A stretch of DNA of 64,000 bases from Pusillimonas sp. T7-7 (GCF_000209655.1 NC_015458.1:3100001-3164000); one strand, 5' to 3'. Numbered from the stretch's first letter, positions 18,984-28,506 are shown. A program made the numbers and translations. Notes: a model not told the origin generated them from the letters alone.

Positions 18984-19104
18984 GGTTGACAGCCTGTACT
19001 GATAAGCTTCAAACAGGTCCGTAGCCTGACCGTTGCCATGCGTGCCATGCTTTCGAAGTCGCCCCTTAGGTATGATGACGAAAACGGTGCTCATGGGAGT
19101 TTCA

Positions 19105-20265
19105 ATGAACAGCTTGCGCGTCTTTCTGATCCACCCCGGTAAATCCATCGTTGCGCTCGATACCTTGCCCACCGAAGTGCCCGACAGCGGCTTCGTGTGG
19201 CTGGCTATGGAGCGCAACAATTTTGGCCAGAACATTGAACAGGTGCAGGCCTGGCTCGCCCAGCAAACGAGTATGCCGTTGCTGGACCTGCACGTATCGG
19301 ACTTGCTCAATACGCAGCTGCGCTCGCATTTCGACTACACCTCGGTTTACGACATGTTGGTGATACGCCGCCTGGCTGACGGCGATACGCCCGCATCGTC
19401 GGTCGAAGCCGTTGCGCCGGTTGGCAGAAAGGCGGAAAGCAAGAACGCCGCCTTGCCTGCCACGCGCAAAGCGCAGACGGTTCCCGTTGGCTTCGTGGTG
19501 TTCGACAGAGTACTGCTAAGTGTGCACCCTGATAACTGCGGCATCCTGGCGGCTTATGTGAAGCGGCTGAAACAGCTCGCCGATGCCGCCCCCGGCCGAT
19601 TGATGACGGCCACCGCTGGCGGAACAGCAGGGGTGGCGCGGCTGCCCGATACACCGGCCGAATTGATGTTGCGAGTGGTGAGCCTGATGATTGACGGCTA
19701 CCTGGACCTGCGCAAGGTCATGACGCGTCAGCTAGACCATTGGCAGCAGCGCCTCTTGCGCCCCAATGTCCGGTTTGACAACTGGGAGGCCCTGCTGACG
19801 GCCCGGCAGGCGCTTCATCATCTTTACGACATTTGCGACGACCAGCGCACTGCGCTGGATCGCTGGATGGATGTACTGGAAGATCAGCCGGCGCCGCAAA
19901 GCCCGGCAGAGCAGCACGAGCGTGATCAGTTGCTGGTGCGCAGCCGCGATGTGCTTGAGCATATCGAGCGGGTGTCGCATCATGTGCATCAGCTTGAGCG
20001 CAGCGCCGAGACAGCGGTGCAGATTCATTTCAATATTCAAAGCAATCGCACCAATGATGTGATGCGTACACTGACTGCGGTGACCGCGGTATTCTTGCCG
20101 CTGAACCTGATCGCCGGCATTTTCGGGATGAACTTTGATTACATCCCATGGCTGCACAACGCCAGTGGCTTCTGGTGGGCGATGTCTTCCATGGTGTTTA
20201 TTGCGGTCATGCTGTTCGCTTACTTGGCGCGCAAGCGATATTTGTCGTCCAATGAGTCGGACTGA
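19105..20265 (+). CDS. corA: CorA-family magnesium/divalent cation channel
   Basis: A 386-residue inner-membrane protein with a long cytoplasmic N-terminal domain and two C-terminal membrane helices. The selectivity motif GMN is present in AGIFGMNFDYIPWL (about residue 340), followed by the second helix ending in basic ARKR. The open frame begins at 19033, but the ATG at 19105 (MNSLRVFLIHPGKS) has a GGGAG ribosome site. A charged insertion of about 40 residues near 110-150 (including RKAESKNAALPATRKAQ) is less conserved. It appears monocistronic. Confidence 0.93.
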   Translation: MNSLRVFLIHPGKSIVALDTLPTEVPDSGFVWLAMERNNFGQNIEQVQAWLAQQTSMPLLDLHVSDLLNTQLRSHFDYTSVYDMLVIRRLADGDTPASSVEAVAPVGRKAESKNAALPATRKAQTVPVGFVVFDRVLLSVHPDNCGILAAYVKRLKQLADAAPGRLMTATAGGTAGVARLPDTPAELMLRVVSLMIDGYLDLRKVMTRQLDHWQQRLLRPNVRFDNWEALLTARQALHHLYDICDDQRTALDRWMDVLEDQPAPQSPAEQHERDQLLVRSRDVLEHIERVSHHVHQLERSAETAVQIHFNIQSNRTNDVMRTLTAVTAVFLPLNLIAGIFGMNFDYIPWLHNASGFWWAMSSMVFIAVMLFAYLARKRYLSSNESD

Positions 20266-20340
20266 AAGTCGACATAAATAAAGAATGACAAGCCTGCTAT
20301 AGTTGTCGGCTATCTACATACCTACTATTAAGGAACGCTC

Positions 20341-20850
20341 ATGACCAACTCAATGTATACCCACTCCGTTCCTGTTTTCACACAGATGCTCACCGCCCTG
20401 AAGGCCATACTGGCTCAGGCCGACGCCCAGGTTGAAGCCAAATCAATGAACCCTGATGCATTGCTGCAGGCGCGGTTGTATCCGGACATGTTCCCCTTGA
20501 TCAAGCAGGTGCAGGTGGCTGCCGATTTCGCACGCGGCATTTCAGCGCGCTTGGCCGGTATTGAAGTGCCCAAGTACGAATCCGATGAGAAAAGCTTTGC
20601 CGATCTCGATGCGTTGTTGACGCAGACCTTGGCGTTCATAGCCAGCGTGGACGCCGCCAAGTTTGACGGCAGCGAATCGCGTGAAATCGTATTGCGCCCC
20701 GGCACGCCCAAGGAAAAGAAATTAAGCGGCCAAGCCTATTTGGCCAATTACGGTTTGCCGCAGTTTTTCTTTCATGTAACGACGGCCTATGCGCTTTTGC
20801 GGCATAACGGCCTTGCCATAGGAAAACGTGATTACATGGGGGCGTACTAG
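20341..20850 (+). CDS. DUF1993 family protein
   Basis: A 169-residue protein matching the DUF1993 pattern: MYTHSVPVFTQMLTALKAIL at the start, ARLYPDMFPLIKQVQVAADF, and a C-terminal FFFHVTTAYALLRHNGLAIGKRD. The fold is predicted to be a DinB/YfiT-like four-helix bundle with His residues near the end, but the role is unknown. No signal peptide or membrane segment. An AAGGAACGCTC ribosome site precedes it. It stands alone between corA and the tct operon. Confidence 0.85.
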   Translation: MTNSMYTHSVPVFTQMLTALKAILAQADAQVEAKSMNPDALLQARLYPDMFPLIKQVQVAADFARGISARLAGIEVPKYESDEKSFADLDALLTQTLAFIASVDAAKFDGSESREIVLRPGTPKEKKLSGQAYLANYGLPQFFFHVTTAYALLRHNGLAIGKRDYMGAY

Positions 20851-20875
20851 GCCCGTCAGACCGTAGCCGTATTTC

Positions 20876-20904
20876 TTGACAGCCCATAAGCGCAAGCTTA
20901 CTCT
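20876..20904 (+). promoter_or_regulatory. Sigma-70-type promoter of tctCBA
   Basis: TTGACA at 20876-20881 is a perfect -35 and TACTCT at 20899-20904 is a fair -10, with 17-bp spacing. It lies 54 bp before the tctC ATG. Confidence 0.65.
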
Positions 20905-20957
20905 GCCGGCAAGTGGGCCGCACGGCACATAATCAAAATGAATTCCAGGAGATAACA

Positions 20958-21914
20958 ATGAGAGTGACTCGTTTATTGAAATCGTTAGCCGTCGCGACGG
21001 CACTGTGTGCTGGCGCTGCTCAGGCGCAAGTCAGTGTGATGCTGCCTGCCAATCCGGGCGGAGGCTGGGACTCCACCGGACGTCAGGCGTTCCAGGCCAT
21101 GAATGATGCGGGGATTTACACGGGTTCCGTCAGCTTCACCAATAAGGGCGGCGCTGGCGGTACGATCGGTTTGGCTGAGTTCCAGCGCGCAGAAAAGGGC
21201 AAGGCCGATGCTCTGGCGGTATTCGGCGCCATCACCGTGGGTTCCATTACCCTGAACAAATCACCTGTCGACCTGAGCAAGTTCAAGCCGGTGGCACGCT
21301 TGACCGCAGAGCATCTGGTGCTGGCAGTCAAAGCCGATTCTCCATACAAGACCCTGGATGATTTCGTTGCCGCGCTCAAGAGCGATCCGGGCGCCACAGC
21401 AGTTGGCGGCGGATCAGCCGGCGGGGTTGATCACATTGCTTTGGCGCTGCTGGCGCAAAGCGCGGGTGTAGCCGTACCAAAGCTGAACTATATTCCACAG
21501 GCCGGTGGCGCTGACACCGTCATCGGTATTGTCAATGGCACGCTGAAGGCAGGTATTTCGGGTATTTCCGAATTCCAGCAGTTTGCCAAAGAAGGCCGCA
21601 TCCGCATCCTGGGCATCACGACTGCCGAGCGCATGAAAGGTTTGGACGACGTGCCCACGTTCAAGGAATCGGGCTATGACGTCGAGGTCGCCAACTGGCG
21701 CGGCATTCTGGGCTCGGTCGATATGCCTGAGGCCAATCATAAGGAATGGGTGGAACGCTTTGCCAAGCTTAGTGAAAGCAAAGAATGGCAGGCAGTGCTC
21801 GACAAGCAAGGATGGGATGGCTACTTTTTGCCGGGTGCCGAATTCGGCGCGTTCATCCAGAGCGAAAGTGATCGCATCAATCAGATCCTCAAGGACGCCG
21901 GGCTGAGCAAATAG
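20958..21914 (+). CDS. tctC: Tripartite tricarboxylate transporter receptor TctC
   Basis: A 318-residue periplasmic binding protein with signal peptide (LLKSLAVATALCAGAAQA-QV). It has the family motif LPANPGGGWDSTGRQAFQAM and the later GGVDHIALALLAQSAGV and GTLKAGISGISEFQQF. The ATG at 20958 has an AGGAGATAAC ribosome site. It heads a complete tctCBA operon, so it is the cognate receptor of the TctA/TctB membrane parts. Citrate or a similar tricarboxylate is the textbook ligand, but the ligand here is not proven. Confidence 0.93.
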   Translation: MRVTRLLKSLAVATALCAGAAQAQVSVMLPANPGGGWDSTGRQAFQAMNDAGIYTGSVSFTNKGGAGGTIGLAEFQRAEKGKADALAVFGAITVGSITLNKSPVDLSKFKPVARLTAEHLVLAVKADSPYKTLDDFVAALKSDPGATAVGGGSAGGVDHIALALLAQSAGVAVPKLNYIPQAGGADTVIGIVNGTLKAGISGISEFQQFAKEGRIRILGITTAERMKGLDDVPTFKESGYDVEVANWRGILGSVDMPEANHKEWVERFAKLSESKEWQAVLDKQGWDGYFLPGAEFGAFIQSESDRINQILKDAGLSK

Positions 21915-21972
21915 CCAACCTTTTCCAGGGCCTGCTTGCAGGCTCTGGCTTTGTTGAACAGAAGGAATATTG

Positions 21973-22455
21973 ATGGCCTTGCTGCGTGAGCGCCCCTGGT
22001 GGTTGGGGCTGGCTGTGATCTTCATGGGGGCGGTCTGCATTTATGCCTCGACCGAGCTGGCTGCGACGGCGCAGTATGCGGCCATTGGCCCCGGCATGTT
22101 TGTTATTGCTGTTGGCGTGGGCCTGATCGGCCTGGGTGTGTTGTTATTGATACAGATCGCTCGCGGTGAAGTATTCGAGCCTGAAGAGACCGAGAACGCG
22201 GCCTCGGGCCAGCCCATGGATAAGCGGGCTTTTTTCACTGCCTTGGTGGCGGCCATATTGCCGGCGCTGCTCATCGATATGCTGGGCCTGCCCTTAACCG
22301 GCATGCTGTCCTTCATGCTGGTGGCGCGTGCGTTTGGCTCGCGGCGTCTGGTGTCCGACTTGATTATCGGTTTCGTGCTGGCAGGTTTGGGCTGGCTTTT
22401 GTTTGGCTGGCTGGGCCTTGACCTGGGCGGCTTTCTTCCTATGGCGGGCTGGTAA
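21973..22455 (+). CDS. tctB: Tripartite tricarboxylate transporter small subunit TctB
   Basis: A 160-residue protein with four hydrophobic segments (for example [18 protein letters not shown] and [20 protein letters not shown]), the usual TctB size and layout. The ATG at 21973 follows GAAGGAATATTG. Its TAA overlaps the tctA ATG by one base (TAATG), so the two membrane subunits are coupled. Confidence 0.92.
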   Translation: MALLRERPWWLGLAVIFMGAVCIYASTELAATAQYAAIGPGMFVIAVGVGLIGLGVLLLIQIARGEVFEPEETENAASGQPMDKRAFFTALVAAILPALLIDMLGLPLTGMLSFMLVARAFGSRRLVSDLIIGFVLAGLGWLLFGWLGLDLGGFLPMAGW

Positions 22456-23942
22456 TGGATACCTTGGGACTGCTGCTGCACGGCTTTGAGGTTGCCCTCA
22501 CGCCCATCAACCTGATGTGGGCCTTGATCGGGTCGATATTGGGCACGGCCATAGGCATTCTTCCGGGCATTGGCCCGGCACTGACCATCGCCTTGCTGTT
22601 GCCGGTAACGGTGTCAGTCGGGCCGGTATCGGCCTTCATCATGTTTGCCGGTGTGCTGTATGGCGCGATGTATGGCGGGTCGACCACTTCTATTTTGATC
22701 AACACGCCCGGCGAGGCGGGTTCGATGATGACCGCGCTCGAGGGCAATAAAATGGCACGGTCGGGGCGGGGCGCGGCAGCGCTGGCCACGGCGGCCATAG
22801 GCTCTTTCGTTGCGGGAACCATTGCCACTCTGTTGCTGACTTTTGCGGCGCCCGTGGTGGCGGAACTGGCCTTCTTGTTGAAGCCAGCCGATTTTTTTGC
22901 GTTGACTATTCTGGCGTTTACCTCGGTGGCGGTAGTGATGGGGGCCTCTCGGGTGCGAGGCTTTGTATCCCTGTTCATCGGCCTGGCGCTGGGTGTAATT
23001 GGTATTGATGCCATGACCGGACAGCCACGCATGACCTTCGGTGTTGCCGACCTGCTCGATGGTGTGGAGCTGACGGTGGTACTGGTGTCGGTGTTTGCCA
23101 TTGGTGAAATACTGTACGTGGCCAGCCGCTATGCACACGCCCCCGACGATATCATTGCGATCAAGGGCAAGGCCTTCATGACGCGTGAAGACTGGCGTCG
23201 CTCCTGGAAGCCTTGGCTGCGCGGCACGGCCATAGGCTTTCCTATCGGCACCATTCCTGGCGGCGGGTCGGAAATTCCGACCATGTTGTCTTATACGCTG
23301 GAAAAAAAACTGGCGCGCCATAAAGATGAGTTCGGCAAAGGAGCCATCGAGGGTGTGGCGGGGCCGGAAGCCGCCAATAATGCATCTGCGGCCGGGGTGC
23401 TGGTGCCGCTATTGACGCTGGGCTTGCCCACTTCCGCTACAGCGGCCATTTTGCTGGCGGCTTTTCAGAACTACGGCTTGCAGCCCGGGCCTTTTCTATT
23501 CAGCAGCAATCCCGAACTGATCTGGGGCCTGATTGCATCCTTGTACATCGGTAACGTCATGCTGCTGATCCTGAACCTGCCCTTGGTGGGTATATGGGTC
23601 AAGCTGTTGCGTATTCCCCAGCCACAGTTGTATGCCGGTATTCTGGTGTTTGCCATGATGGGCATCTGGGGCGTGTCCGGATCGGTATTTGACCTGGCCA
23701 TGATGGCGGCTCTGGGTGTGGTCAGTTATGCCATGCGGGTTTACGGTTTCCCCATTCCCCCGCTGCTGATAGGCCTGATCCTGGTTCCATTGGCGGAAAC
23801 CCAGCTTCGGACTGCGCTGGCGGCTGGGCAGGGCAAGCTGTCTGTTCTGGTCGAAACCCCTATCTCGATTACCTTCTTGCTGCTGTCTTTTTTGTTCCTG
23901 TTCTTGCCCGTGTTGTTGAAACGATTAAAGGGTTCGGCATAG
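22455..23942 (+). CDS. tctA: Tripartite tricarboxylate transporter large subunit TctA
   Basis: A 495-residue permease with about 12 membrane helices. Diagnostic motifs are [39 protein letters not shown] and the second half GAEAANNA-like [21 protein letters not shown] with [15 protein letters not shown]. It forms the translocation channel with TctB. The orphan Bug receptors at 2.5 and 47 kb could in principle share it. Confidence 0.96.
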   Translation: MDTLGLLLHGFEVALTPINLMWALIGSILGTAIGILPGIGPALTIALLLPVTVSVGPVSAFIMFAGVLYGAMYGGSTTSILINTPGEAGSMMTALEGNKMARSGRGAAALATAAIGSFVAGTIATLLLTFAAPVVAELAFLLKPADFFALTILAFTSVAVVMGASRVRGFVSLFIGLALGVIGIDAMTGQPRMTFGVADLLDGVELTVVLVSVFAIGEILYVASRYAHAPDDIIAIKGKAFMTREDWRRSWKPWLRGTAIGFPIGTIPGGGSEIPTMLSYTLEKKLARHKDEFGKGAIEGVAGPEAANNASAAGVLVPLLTLGLPTSATAAILLAAFQNYGLQPGPFLFSSNPELIWGLIASLYIGNVMLLILNLPLVGIWVKLLRIPQPQLYAGILVFAMMGIWGVSGSVFDLAMMAALGVVSYAMRVYGFPIPPLLIGLILVPLAETQLRTALAAGQGKLSVLVETPISITFLLLSFLFLFLPVLLKRLKGSA

Positions 23943-23997
23943 TTGTAACGCGCAAAGAAAAACTTGACTTTGAGTCGTTTGCCGCTACACTTACGCC

Positions 23998-24140
23998 TAT
24001 CAAGGGGAGTAGCTTTCTTTCCGCAGCATCGTCATTACGGCAGTTTTGCATGTTTTTGCAAACTCCCGGTGCTCGGGCAACATCACCATGTTGCAAGCAA
24101 GACCTTGCCGTTCAGGGCAAGGTCTATACTCCAGCGATAG
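23998..24140 (+). ncRNA. yybP-ykoY manganese riboswitch aptamer
   Basis: The leader opens with AAGGGGAGTAGC (24002-24013) and continues with CGCAGCATCGTCATTACGGC and CTCCCGGTGCTCGGGCAACA, the conserved blocks I recall for the yybP-ykoY family, whose members sense Mn2+. A 10-bp hairpin AGACCTTGCC/GGCAAGGTCT lies at 24100-24125. The class is typically found before terC/alx/ykoY genes, exactly the gene that follows. The boundaries are approximate; the call rests on motif memory plus gene context. Confidence 0.82.
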
Positions 24141-24143
24141 CTG

Positions 24144-24180
24144 TGGCCTGAGTCCTGACGGATCAGGCCATTTTTGTTTT
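24144..24180 (+). terminator. Intrinsic terminator in the riboswitch expression platform
   Basis: TGGCCTGA (24144-24151) pairs with TCAGGCCA (24163-24170) and is followed by TTTTTGTTTT (24171-24180). It stands between the aptamer and the TerC gene, as expected for a transcriptional switch that would be relieved by ligand. Confidence 0.88.
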
Positions 24181-24296
24181 TGCTGAAGGCTCTTCCTTGT
24201 CTGCATGTTTTGCCATTCAAGCAAGCAAGCGAGCCGCAGCAGCCGGCCTGATCTGTTTCCCTTCCAATTTTTATATTCACACTTAAAGGGTGACTG

Positions 24297-25004
24297 ATGC
24301 TTGAGTTTTTACAGACACTGAGCTGGACAGCCGTCTTTCAAATTATTCTGATCGACATTTTGCTTGGCGGCGATAACGCCGTGGTTATTGCGCTGGCCTG
24401 CCGAAACCTGCCTCCCAAGCAGCGCATGCAAGGTATTTTATGGGGTACGGCGGGCGCCATTGGCCTGCGCGTTGCCTTGATTGCCTTTGCCTTGACGCTG
24501 CTGAGCGTGCCCTACCTGAAGATCTTTGGGGCGATATTGCTGGTGTGGGTCGGCATCAAGCTGTTGATACCCGACGAAGATGCACATGGCAACATCAAGA
24601 GCGGCACGTCTGTATGGTCGGCCGTCAAAACCATTCTTGTGGCTGACTTCGTCATGAGTCTGGACAATGTCATTGCCATTGCCGGCGTAGCCCAAGGGGC
24701 CAGCCCGGAGCATCAAATCGGTCTGGTTGTATTTGGGCTGGTCGTCAGCGTACCCATCATTATCTGGGGCAGTACCCTGGTGCTGAAACTGATAGACCGC
24801 TATCCCAGCGTTGTTACCTTCGGCGCAGCCTTGCTGGGCTGGATAGCCGGCGGAATGCTGGTTACCGATATCGTCATTGTCGAGCGGTTTGGCGAGCCGT
24901 CGGGCACGATGAAGCTTGCGGTTGAAGTGGCGGGCGCCTTGTTGATCGTGTTGGTGGGACGCTGGCTCGCAAAGCGCAAGCGTGCTGCTGTGGCCAGCGC
25001 CTAA
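24297..25004 (+). CDS. TerC-family membrane protein (Alx/YkoY-like, probable Mn2+ exporter)
   Basis: A 235-residue integral membrane protein with about seven helices. The two inverted-repeat halves carry acidic motifs DILLGGDNAVVIALACRN and DFVMSLDNVIAIAGVAQG, characteristic of TerC. Relatives (E. coli Alx, Bacillus YkoY/MeeF) take part in Mn2+ export or metallation of secreted proteins. The Mn-type riboswitch upstream supports a manganese role. An AAAGGGTG ribosome site precedes the ATG, and a strong hairpin follows the gene. Confidence 0.92.
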   Translation: MLEFLQTLSWTAVFQIILIDILLGGDNAVVIALACRNLPPKQRMQGILWGTAGAIGLRVALIAFALTLLSVPYLKIFGAILLVWVGIKLLIPDEDAHGNIKSGTSVWSAVKTILVADFVMSLDNVIAIAGVAQGASPEHQIGLVVFGLVVSVPIIIWGSTLVLKLIDRYPSVVTFGAALLGWIAGGMLVTDIVIVERFGEPSGTMKLAVEVAGALLIVLVGRWLAKRKRAAVASA

Positions 25005-25013
25005 ACAGGCCGG

Positions 25014-25049
25014 AGCGTGGGCGACAGCAACAGATCTGTCGCCCACGCT
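25014..25049 (+). terminator. Hairpin terminator after the TerC gene
   Basis: AGCGTGGGCGACAG (25014-25027) pairs perfectly with 25036-25049 around an 8-nt loop. There is no long T-run, but the 14-bp GC-rich stem sits 10 nt after the TerC stop and faces the convergent oxidoreductase gene, so it probably serves both directions. Confidence 0.7.
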
Positions 25050-25087
25050 TCTAGTCCTGCGGCTGTGCAGTACCTGGGGCGGAAGGT

Positions 25088-26092
25088 TTACAGGCGAACC
25101 AGCCGTTTGCCCAGGTTCTGGCCCTGATACAGCTCTTGAATCGCCCCCATGGCGGTGCCCAGGCCATCAGTGATGTGTTCGCGGTATTTCAATGCGCCGG
25201 CCTTGACCATGTCTTCCAGCTGGCGCACATAGTCGGGGTAGGTGTCCATGTGGTCGAATTGAATGAAGCCTTGCATGCGGGCGCGGCGGGTAAGGAGTAT
25301 GCGTTCGACCCGAGGCCCCATGGGTGCAGGATCCCAACTGCTGACCGAGGCGGTGCCGCATATGATGACTCGCGCACCGATTGCCAGTTGCGGCATGACG
25401 GCGTCGGAGATCCGGCCGGAGGTATTGTCGAAGTACACATGGACGCCGTCGGGGCAGGCGCTTTTAAGCGCCTCGGCTATATCGTCGGTTTTGTAGTTGA
25501 TGACATGGTCATAGCCGAACTCGGTCTTGCAGGCCTCGACTTTTTCGGGCGTGCTGGTCAGCCCCACAGTGCGGCAGCCCAGCGCCTTGGCGAGTTGGCC
25601 TACGCATGATCCCACACCTCCTGCCGCGGTGGATACGACCACGGTTTCGCCGGATTGCGGCTGGCCCAGCTTATCGAGTGCGGTGGCTGCCGTGACACCG
25701 TTCAGCCCGAGTACGCCCAGGTATAAAGAGGGTGGAAGGTCGGTGGTGGTGATGTTTTGCACGACCGCATCAGGCGCGACCGTTGCATAATGTTGCCAGC
25801 CAAACCAGCCCATCAGGCGGTCGCCTTTGCTGAAGCCGTCTGCGGCGGATTCCACGACGGTGCCCACACACAATGAGCGCATGACATCGCCCACAGGCAC
25901 GCTGGCATAGTTGTTGGCATCGGCCAGCCAGCCCCGCATGGCCGGCTCGATGGACAGCCACTGATTTTTCACCAGAATCTGGCCGGGCTGGAGATCGGGT
26001 GCGGGCTCGGTTGTTCTACGGAAATTTTCTGCTGTGGGAATTCCTGTGGGCCGTGAAGCCACGCGTATGCATTCGTTGGTAAGCTTGCTCAT
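25088..26092 (-). CDS. NADP-dependent oxidoreductase, CurA-like MDR family
   Basis: A 334-residue medium-chain reductase of the zinc-independent leukotriene-B4 12-hydroxydehydrogenase/curcumin reductase group. Features are LQPGQILVKNQWLSIEPAMR at the N-terminus, the nucleotide-binding VVVSTAAGGVGSCVGQLAKA (about residues 150-169) and YFDNTSGRISDAVMPQL. Such enzymes reduce alpha,beta-unsaturated ketones or aldehydes with NADPH. It has no zinc-ligand cysteine cluster. Only 24 bp separate its start from the divergent DUF3820 gene. Confidence 0.88.
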   Translation of the reverse strand: MSKLTNECIRVASRPTGIPTAENFRRTTEPAPDLQPGQILVKNQWLSIEPAMRGWLADANNYASVPVGDVMRSLCVGTVVESAADGFSKGDRLMGWFGWQHYATVAPDAVVQNITTTDLPPSLYLGVLGLNGVTAATALDKLGQPQSGETVVVSTAAGGVGSCVGQLAKALGCRTVGLTSTPEKVEACKTEFGYDHVINYKTDDIAEALKSACPDGVHVYFDNTSGRISDAVMPQLAIGARVIICGTASVSSWDPAPMGPRVERILLTRRARMQGFIQFDHMDTYPDYVRQLEDMVKAGALKYREHITDGLGTAMGAIQELYQGQNLGKRLVRL

Positions 26093-26116
26093 ATCAATCT
26101 ATAACCCATTAGTTGG

Positions 26117-26353
26117 TTGACCGTGTACCCAAAAGATCTAGAGTTGCTTGTATCGCGTACCATGCCTTTTGGCAAATACAAAGGACGGCTGCTGGCCGAT
26201 TTGCCAGGCCATTATTTGAACTGGTTTGCACGCAATGGCTTTCCAAAAGGAGAGCTGGGGCGTCTTTTGGCATTGATGCATGAGCTTGATCACAATGGGC
26301 TGACCTCTTTACTGGCGCCGCTGCGCAAGGCTGCGTCTAAATCACAGCCGTAG
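26117..26353 (+). CDS. DUF3820 family small protein
   Basis: A 78-residue protein with the DUF3820 core MPFGKYKGRLLADLPGHYLN followed by WFARNGFPKGELGRLLALM. Members have been annotated as putative quorum-sensing-regulated factors or found fused to exonuclease domains, but function is unproven. The start is uncertain: the frame opens with TTG at 26117 or GTG at 26123, and no clear ribosome site is visible. Convergent with the downstream alkA-like gene. Confidence 0.8.
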   Translation: MTVYPKDLELLVSRTMPFGKYKGRLLADLPGHYLNWFARNGFPKGELGRLLALMHELDHNGLTSLLAPLRKAASKSQP

Positions 26354-26395
26354 ATCGGGCGGGCTCGGCTCTGTGGGTCGTGCCTGGAGGCCCCA

Positions 26396-27298
26396 TCAGT
26401 ACGCAGTGTTGGAACGTGACGCCCACAGGTGTGCGGCCAGCAGGGCGCGCCAGGGCGAAAACTCTTCCAACCAGGCCTGGGCCTGTTTTTCATTCAGCTT
26501 GTCGGGCGTGCTCAGCAGTGCTTCGATGCCATGGCGCACGGCTACATCGCCATGCAGCGATCCGTCCAGCCAACCGTAGCCGCGCAGTAAAGTGTAGTTG
26601 ACCGTCCAGGGACCTATGCCGCGTATGGCCAGCAGGCGTTCGCGCAGGCCTTCGATAGAGGGGGCTTGCAAGCCTTCATCCAAAGAGAGCTGCTTGCCGG
26701 CGATCAGGGCCGCCAATTCTTGCAAAGAGCGGGTTTTGCTGGAAGAGAAACCGGCCTGGCGCAGGGTGTCGGGGGGCAGCGCTGCGATTTCGTCGGGGCC
26801 GGGATGACACAGCAATCCGCAGGAGTGCTGCAGATTGGTGGCCAGTATCAGTCGTCGGCGTATGGATACGGCCGCACTGACACTGATCTGCTGTCCGGTA
26901 ATGGCCCAGGACAGGGCTTCAAAAGGAGTGACGGCAACGGGCACTCGCAAGCCGGTCTGTCGGCTGATAAGCTGGCCCAATAAAGGGTGTTTGCGGTACT
27001 GTTGCTCGAAGGCGTCTATATCCTGGGTCAGGCCCAGCATGCGGGTGACCGTTGTTTCCAGCAGATCCTGGCTGCCTGCGGGGGCGGCGCCGTCAAGCGC
27101 CAATTCAACCACGGCTTGCCGGGGCTGAAAGCTCAGGCTCAGACAAGCAGGTACGCTTTGCCATAGCAGGCCTTTGCGCAAAGACGATTCGTCGACGCGC
27201 TCGGATATTTCCTGGGCGTCGCGTCGGTGAAAGGCCAGTATGTCTTGGGAACGGTATGACCGTGGCAAAGGAATGCGGCAGCTTAAGTGGGTAGCCAT
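26396..27298 (-). CDS. DNA-3-methyladenine glycosylase II, AlkA-like
   Basis: A 300-residue HhH-GPD DNA glycosylase. An N-terminal AlkA-like domain (SCRIPLPRSYRSQDILAFHR) precedes the helix-hairpin-helix LLAIRGIGPWTVNYTLLRG (about residues 225-243) and the catalytic aspartate in SLHGDVAVR (about 248-256). It excises alkylated bases. The gene lies near ohr and tag, forming a small damage-defence neighbourhood, although each has its own orientation. The start overlaps no neighbour; an upstream promoter was not recognised. Confidence 0.88.
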   Translation of the reverse strand: MATHLSCRIPLPRSYRSQDILAFHRRDAQEISERVDESSLRKGLLWQSVPACLSLSFQPRQAVVELALDGAAPAGSQDLLETTVTRMLGLTQDIDAFEQQYRKHPLLGQLISRQTGLRVPVAVTPFEALSWAITGQQISVSAAVSIRRRLILATNLQHSCGLLCHPGPDEIAALPPDTLRQAGFSSSKTRSLQELAALIAGKQLSLDEGLQAPSIEGLRERLLAIRGIGPWTVNYTLLRGYGWLDGSLHGDVAVRHGIEALLSTPDKLNEKQAQAWLEEFSPWRALLAAHLWASRSNTAY

Positions 27299-27452
27299 GG
27301 AATGATGTTAGCGCAAGCAAAAACCCCGTGCATGCAAAGGTTGTACTTAAATAGTGTGCAATTTAATCGTATGCTTGATCTGCCAGCATCAGCGGCCGGG
27401 CATGAAACTTGCCGCTGATGATTTTTGGCTCACATTTAACAGGAGATTCACC

Positions 27453-27878
27453 ATGTCGTTAGAGAAAGTGGTTTACCGTGCCCAGGCAACTGCAAATGGC
27501 GGCCGTGATGGCCGGGCCGTGTCATCAGATGGCGCGCTGGACGTCAAGCTGACGACCCCAAAAGATATGGGCGGAGCCGGTGGCGAAGGCACCAATCCCG
27601 AGCAATTGTTTGCGGCCGGCTATTCGGCTTGCTTCCTTGGCGCCTTGAAGCTGGTGGCCAGTCGCGAGAAGGTGACTTTACCCGATGCAAGCAGCATTCA
27701 GGGGACAGTCGGCATAGGTCCCATCCCTAACGGCTTTGGTATTGAAGTCGAACTGAAGATCTCGGTGCCGGGGCTGCCGCGTGAACAGGTTCAGGCGCTA
27801 GTGGATAAAGCGCATATCGTGTGCCCTTATTCGAATGCGACACGCGGCAATGTCGATGTAACGCTGACGGTGGCTTAG
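27453..27878 (+). CDS. ohr: Organic hydroperoxide resistance protein Ohr
   Basis: A 141-residue OsmC/Ohr peroxidase. The two redox cysteines appear in [13 protein letters not shown] (about residue 60) and [14 protein letters not shown] (about 125), and [13 protein letters not shown] is the family signature. It reduces organic hydroperoxides using lipoyl or thiol partners. The open frame starts at 27354, but the ATG at 27453 follows AGGAGATTCACC and gives the normal length. No ohrR regulator is adjacent, which is unusual. Confidence 0.93.
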   Translation: MSLEKVVYRAQATANGGRDGRAVSSDGALDVKLTTPKDMGGAGGEGTNPEQLFAAGYSACFLGALKLVASREKVTLPDASSIQGTVGIGPIPNGFGIEVELKISVPGLPREQVQALVDKAHIVCPYSNATRGNVDVTLTVA

Positions 27879-27896
27879 GGCCAGCAAGGCCTTAAC

Positions 27897-28502
27897 TTAA
27901 GTATGGGCGCGCGCCAGCGTGGGGTAGCGGTGGCAGTTGGTGGTGTGATCCATCAGGCAGCCTATGGCCTGCATATACGACTGGCATATGGTCGGCCCAA
28001 CAAAGTTGAAGCCGGCCTTTTTCAGTGTACGGCTCATTAACTGAGCTTCGGGCGTAATGACCGGAACATCCTGCATGGCTTGGTAATGGTTGATTTTGGG
28101 CTGGCCGTCTACAAAAGACCATATCAGGTCTACCGGGTCGGGCTGTGCCAGCCAGGCCCGGGCGTTCTGCCGCGCCGCGTTCAGTTTCAGGCGGTTGCGG
28201 ATGATGCCGGGGTCCTGCATCAGGGTCTGGATGTAGTCATCGCTGATGCCGGCCAGTTTTTCCGGGTCGAAATTGAACAGTACCTTGCGATAATGCGGGC
28301 GTTTCTTCAGCACGGTAATCCACGACAGCCCGGCCTGAAAGCCTTCCAGCAACAGCATTTCAAACAAATGCCGTGGATCGCGCGAGGGTACGCCCCATTC
28401 GGTGTCGTGATAGTCGATATAGACGGGATCGCTGGAGCACCAGGCGCAGCGCATCAGGCCTGCATTCTCGTTCGGCTCGGCGCCGGCTGGAGTGTTGCTC
28501 AT
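27897..28502 (-). CDS. tag: DNA-3-methyladenine glycosylase I (Tag)
   Basis: A 201-residue Tag-family glycosylase. The zinc-binding N-terminus MRCAWCSSDPVYIDYHDTEW is followed by GFQAGLSWITVLKKR and the C-terminal FVGPTICQSYMQAIGCLMDH with His/Cys zinc ligands near HTTNCHRY. It removes 3-methyladenine from DNA. The start is either ATG 28502 or ATG 28454, 16 residues later; the latter begins at the conserved MRCAWC. It follows the GST gene by only 4 nt, so the two form an operon. Confidence 0.93.
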   Translation of the reverse strand: MSNTPAGAEPNENAGLMRCAWCSSDPVYIDYHDTEWGVPSRDPRHLFEMLLLEGFQAGLSWITVLKKRPHYRKVLFNFDPEKLAGISDDYIQTLMQDPGIIRNRLKLNAARQNARAWLAQPDPVDLIWSFVDGQPKINHYQAMQDVPVITPEAQLMSRTLKKAGFNFVGPTICQSYMQAIGCLMDHTTNCHRYPTLARAHT

Positions 28503-28506
28503 GATC

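Larger units (their letters stand above)
23943..24296 (+). promoter_or_regulatory. Leader of the TerC gene: promoter, riboswitch and terminator
   Basis: This 354-bp interval holds no gene. A promoter is visible (TTGACT 23964-23969, 16-bp spacer, TACACT 23986-23991), followed by a structured leader and an intrinsic terminator, described separately. From 24181 to 24296 the leader continues to the ribosome site AAAGGGTG of the TerC gene. Confidence 0.8.
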
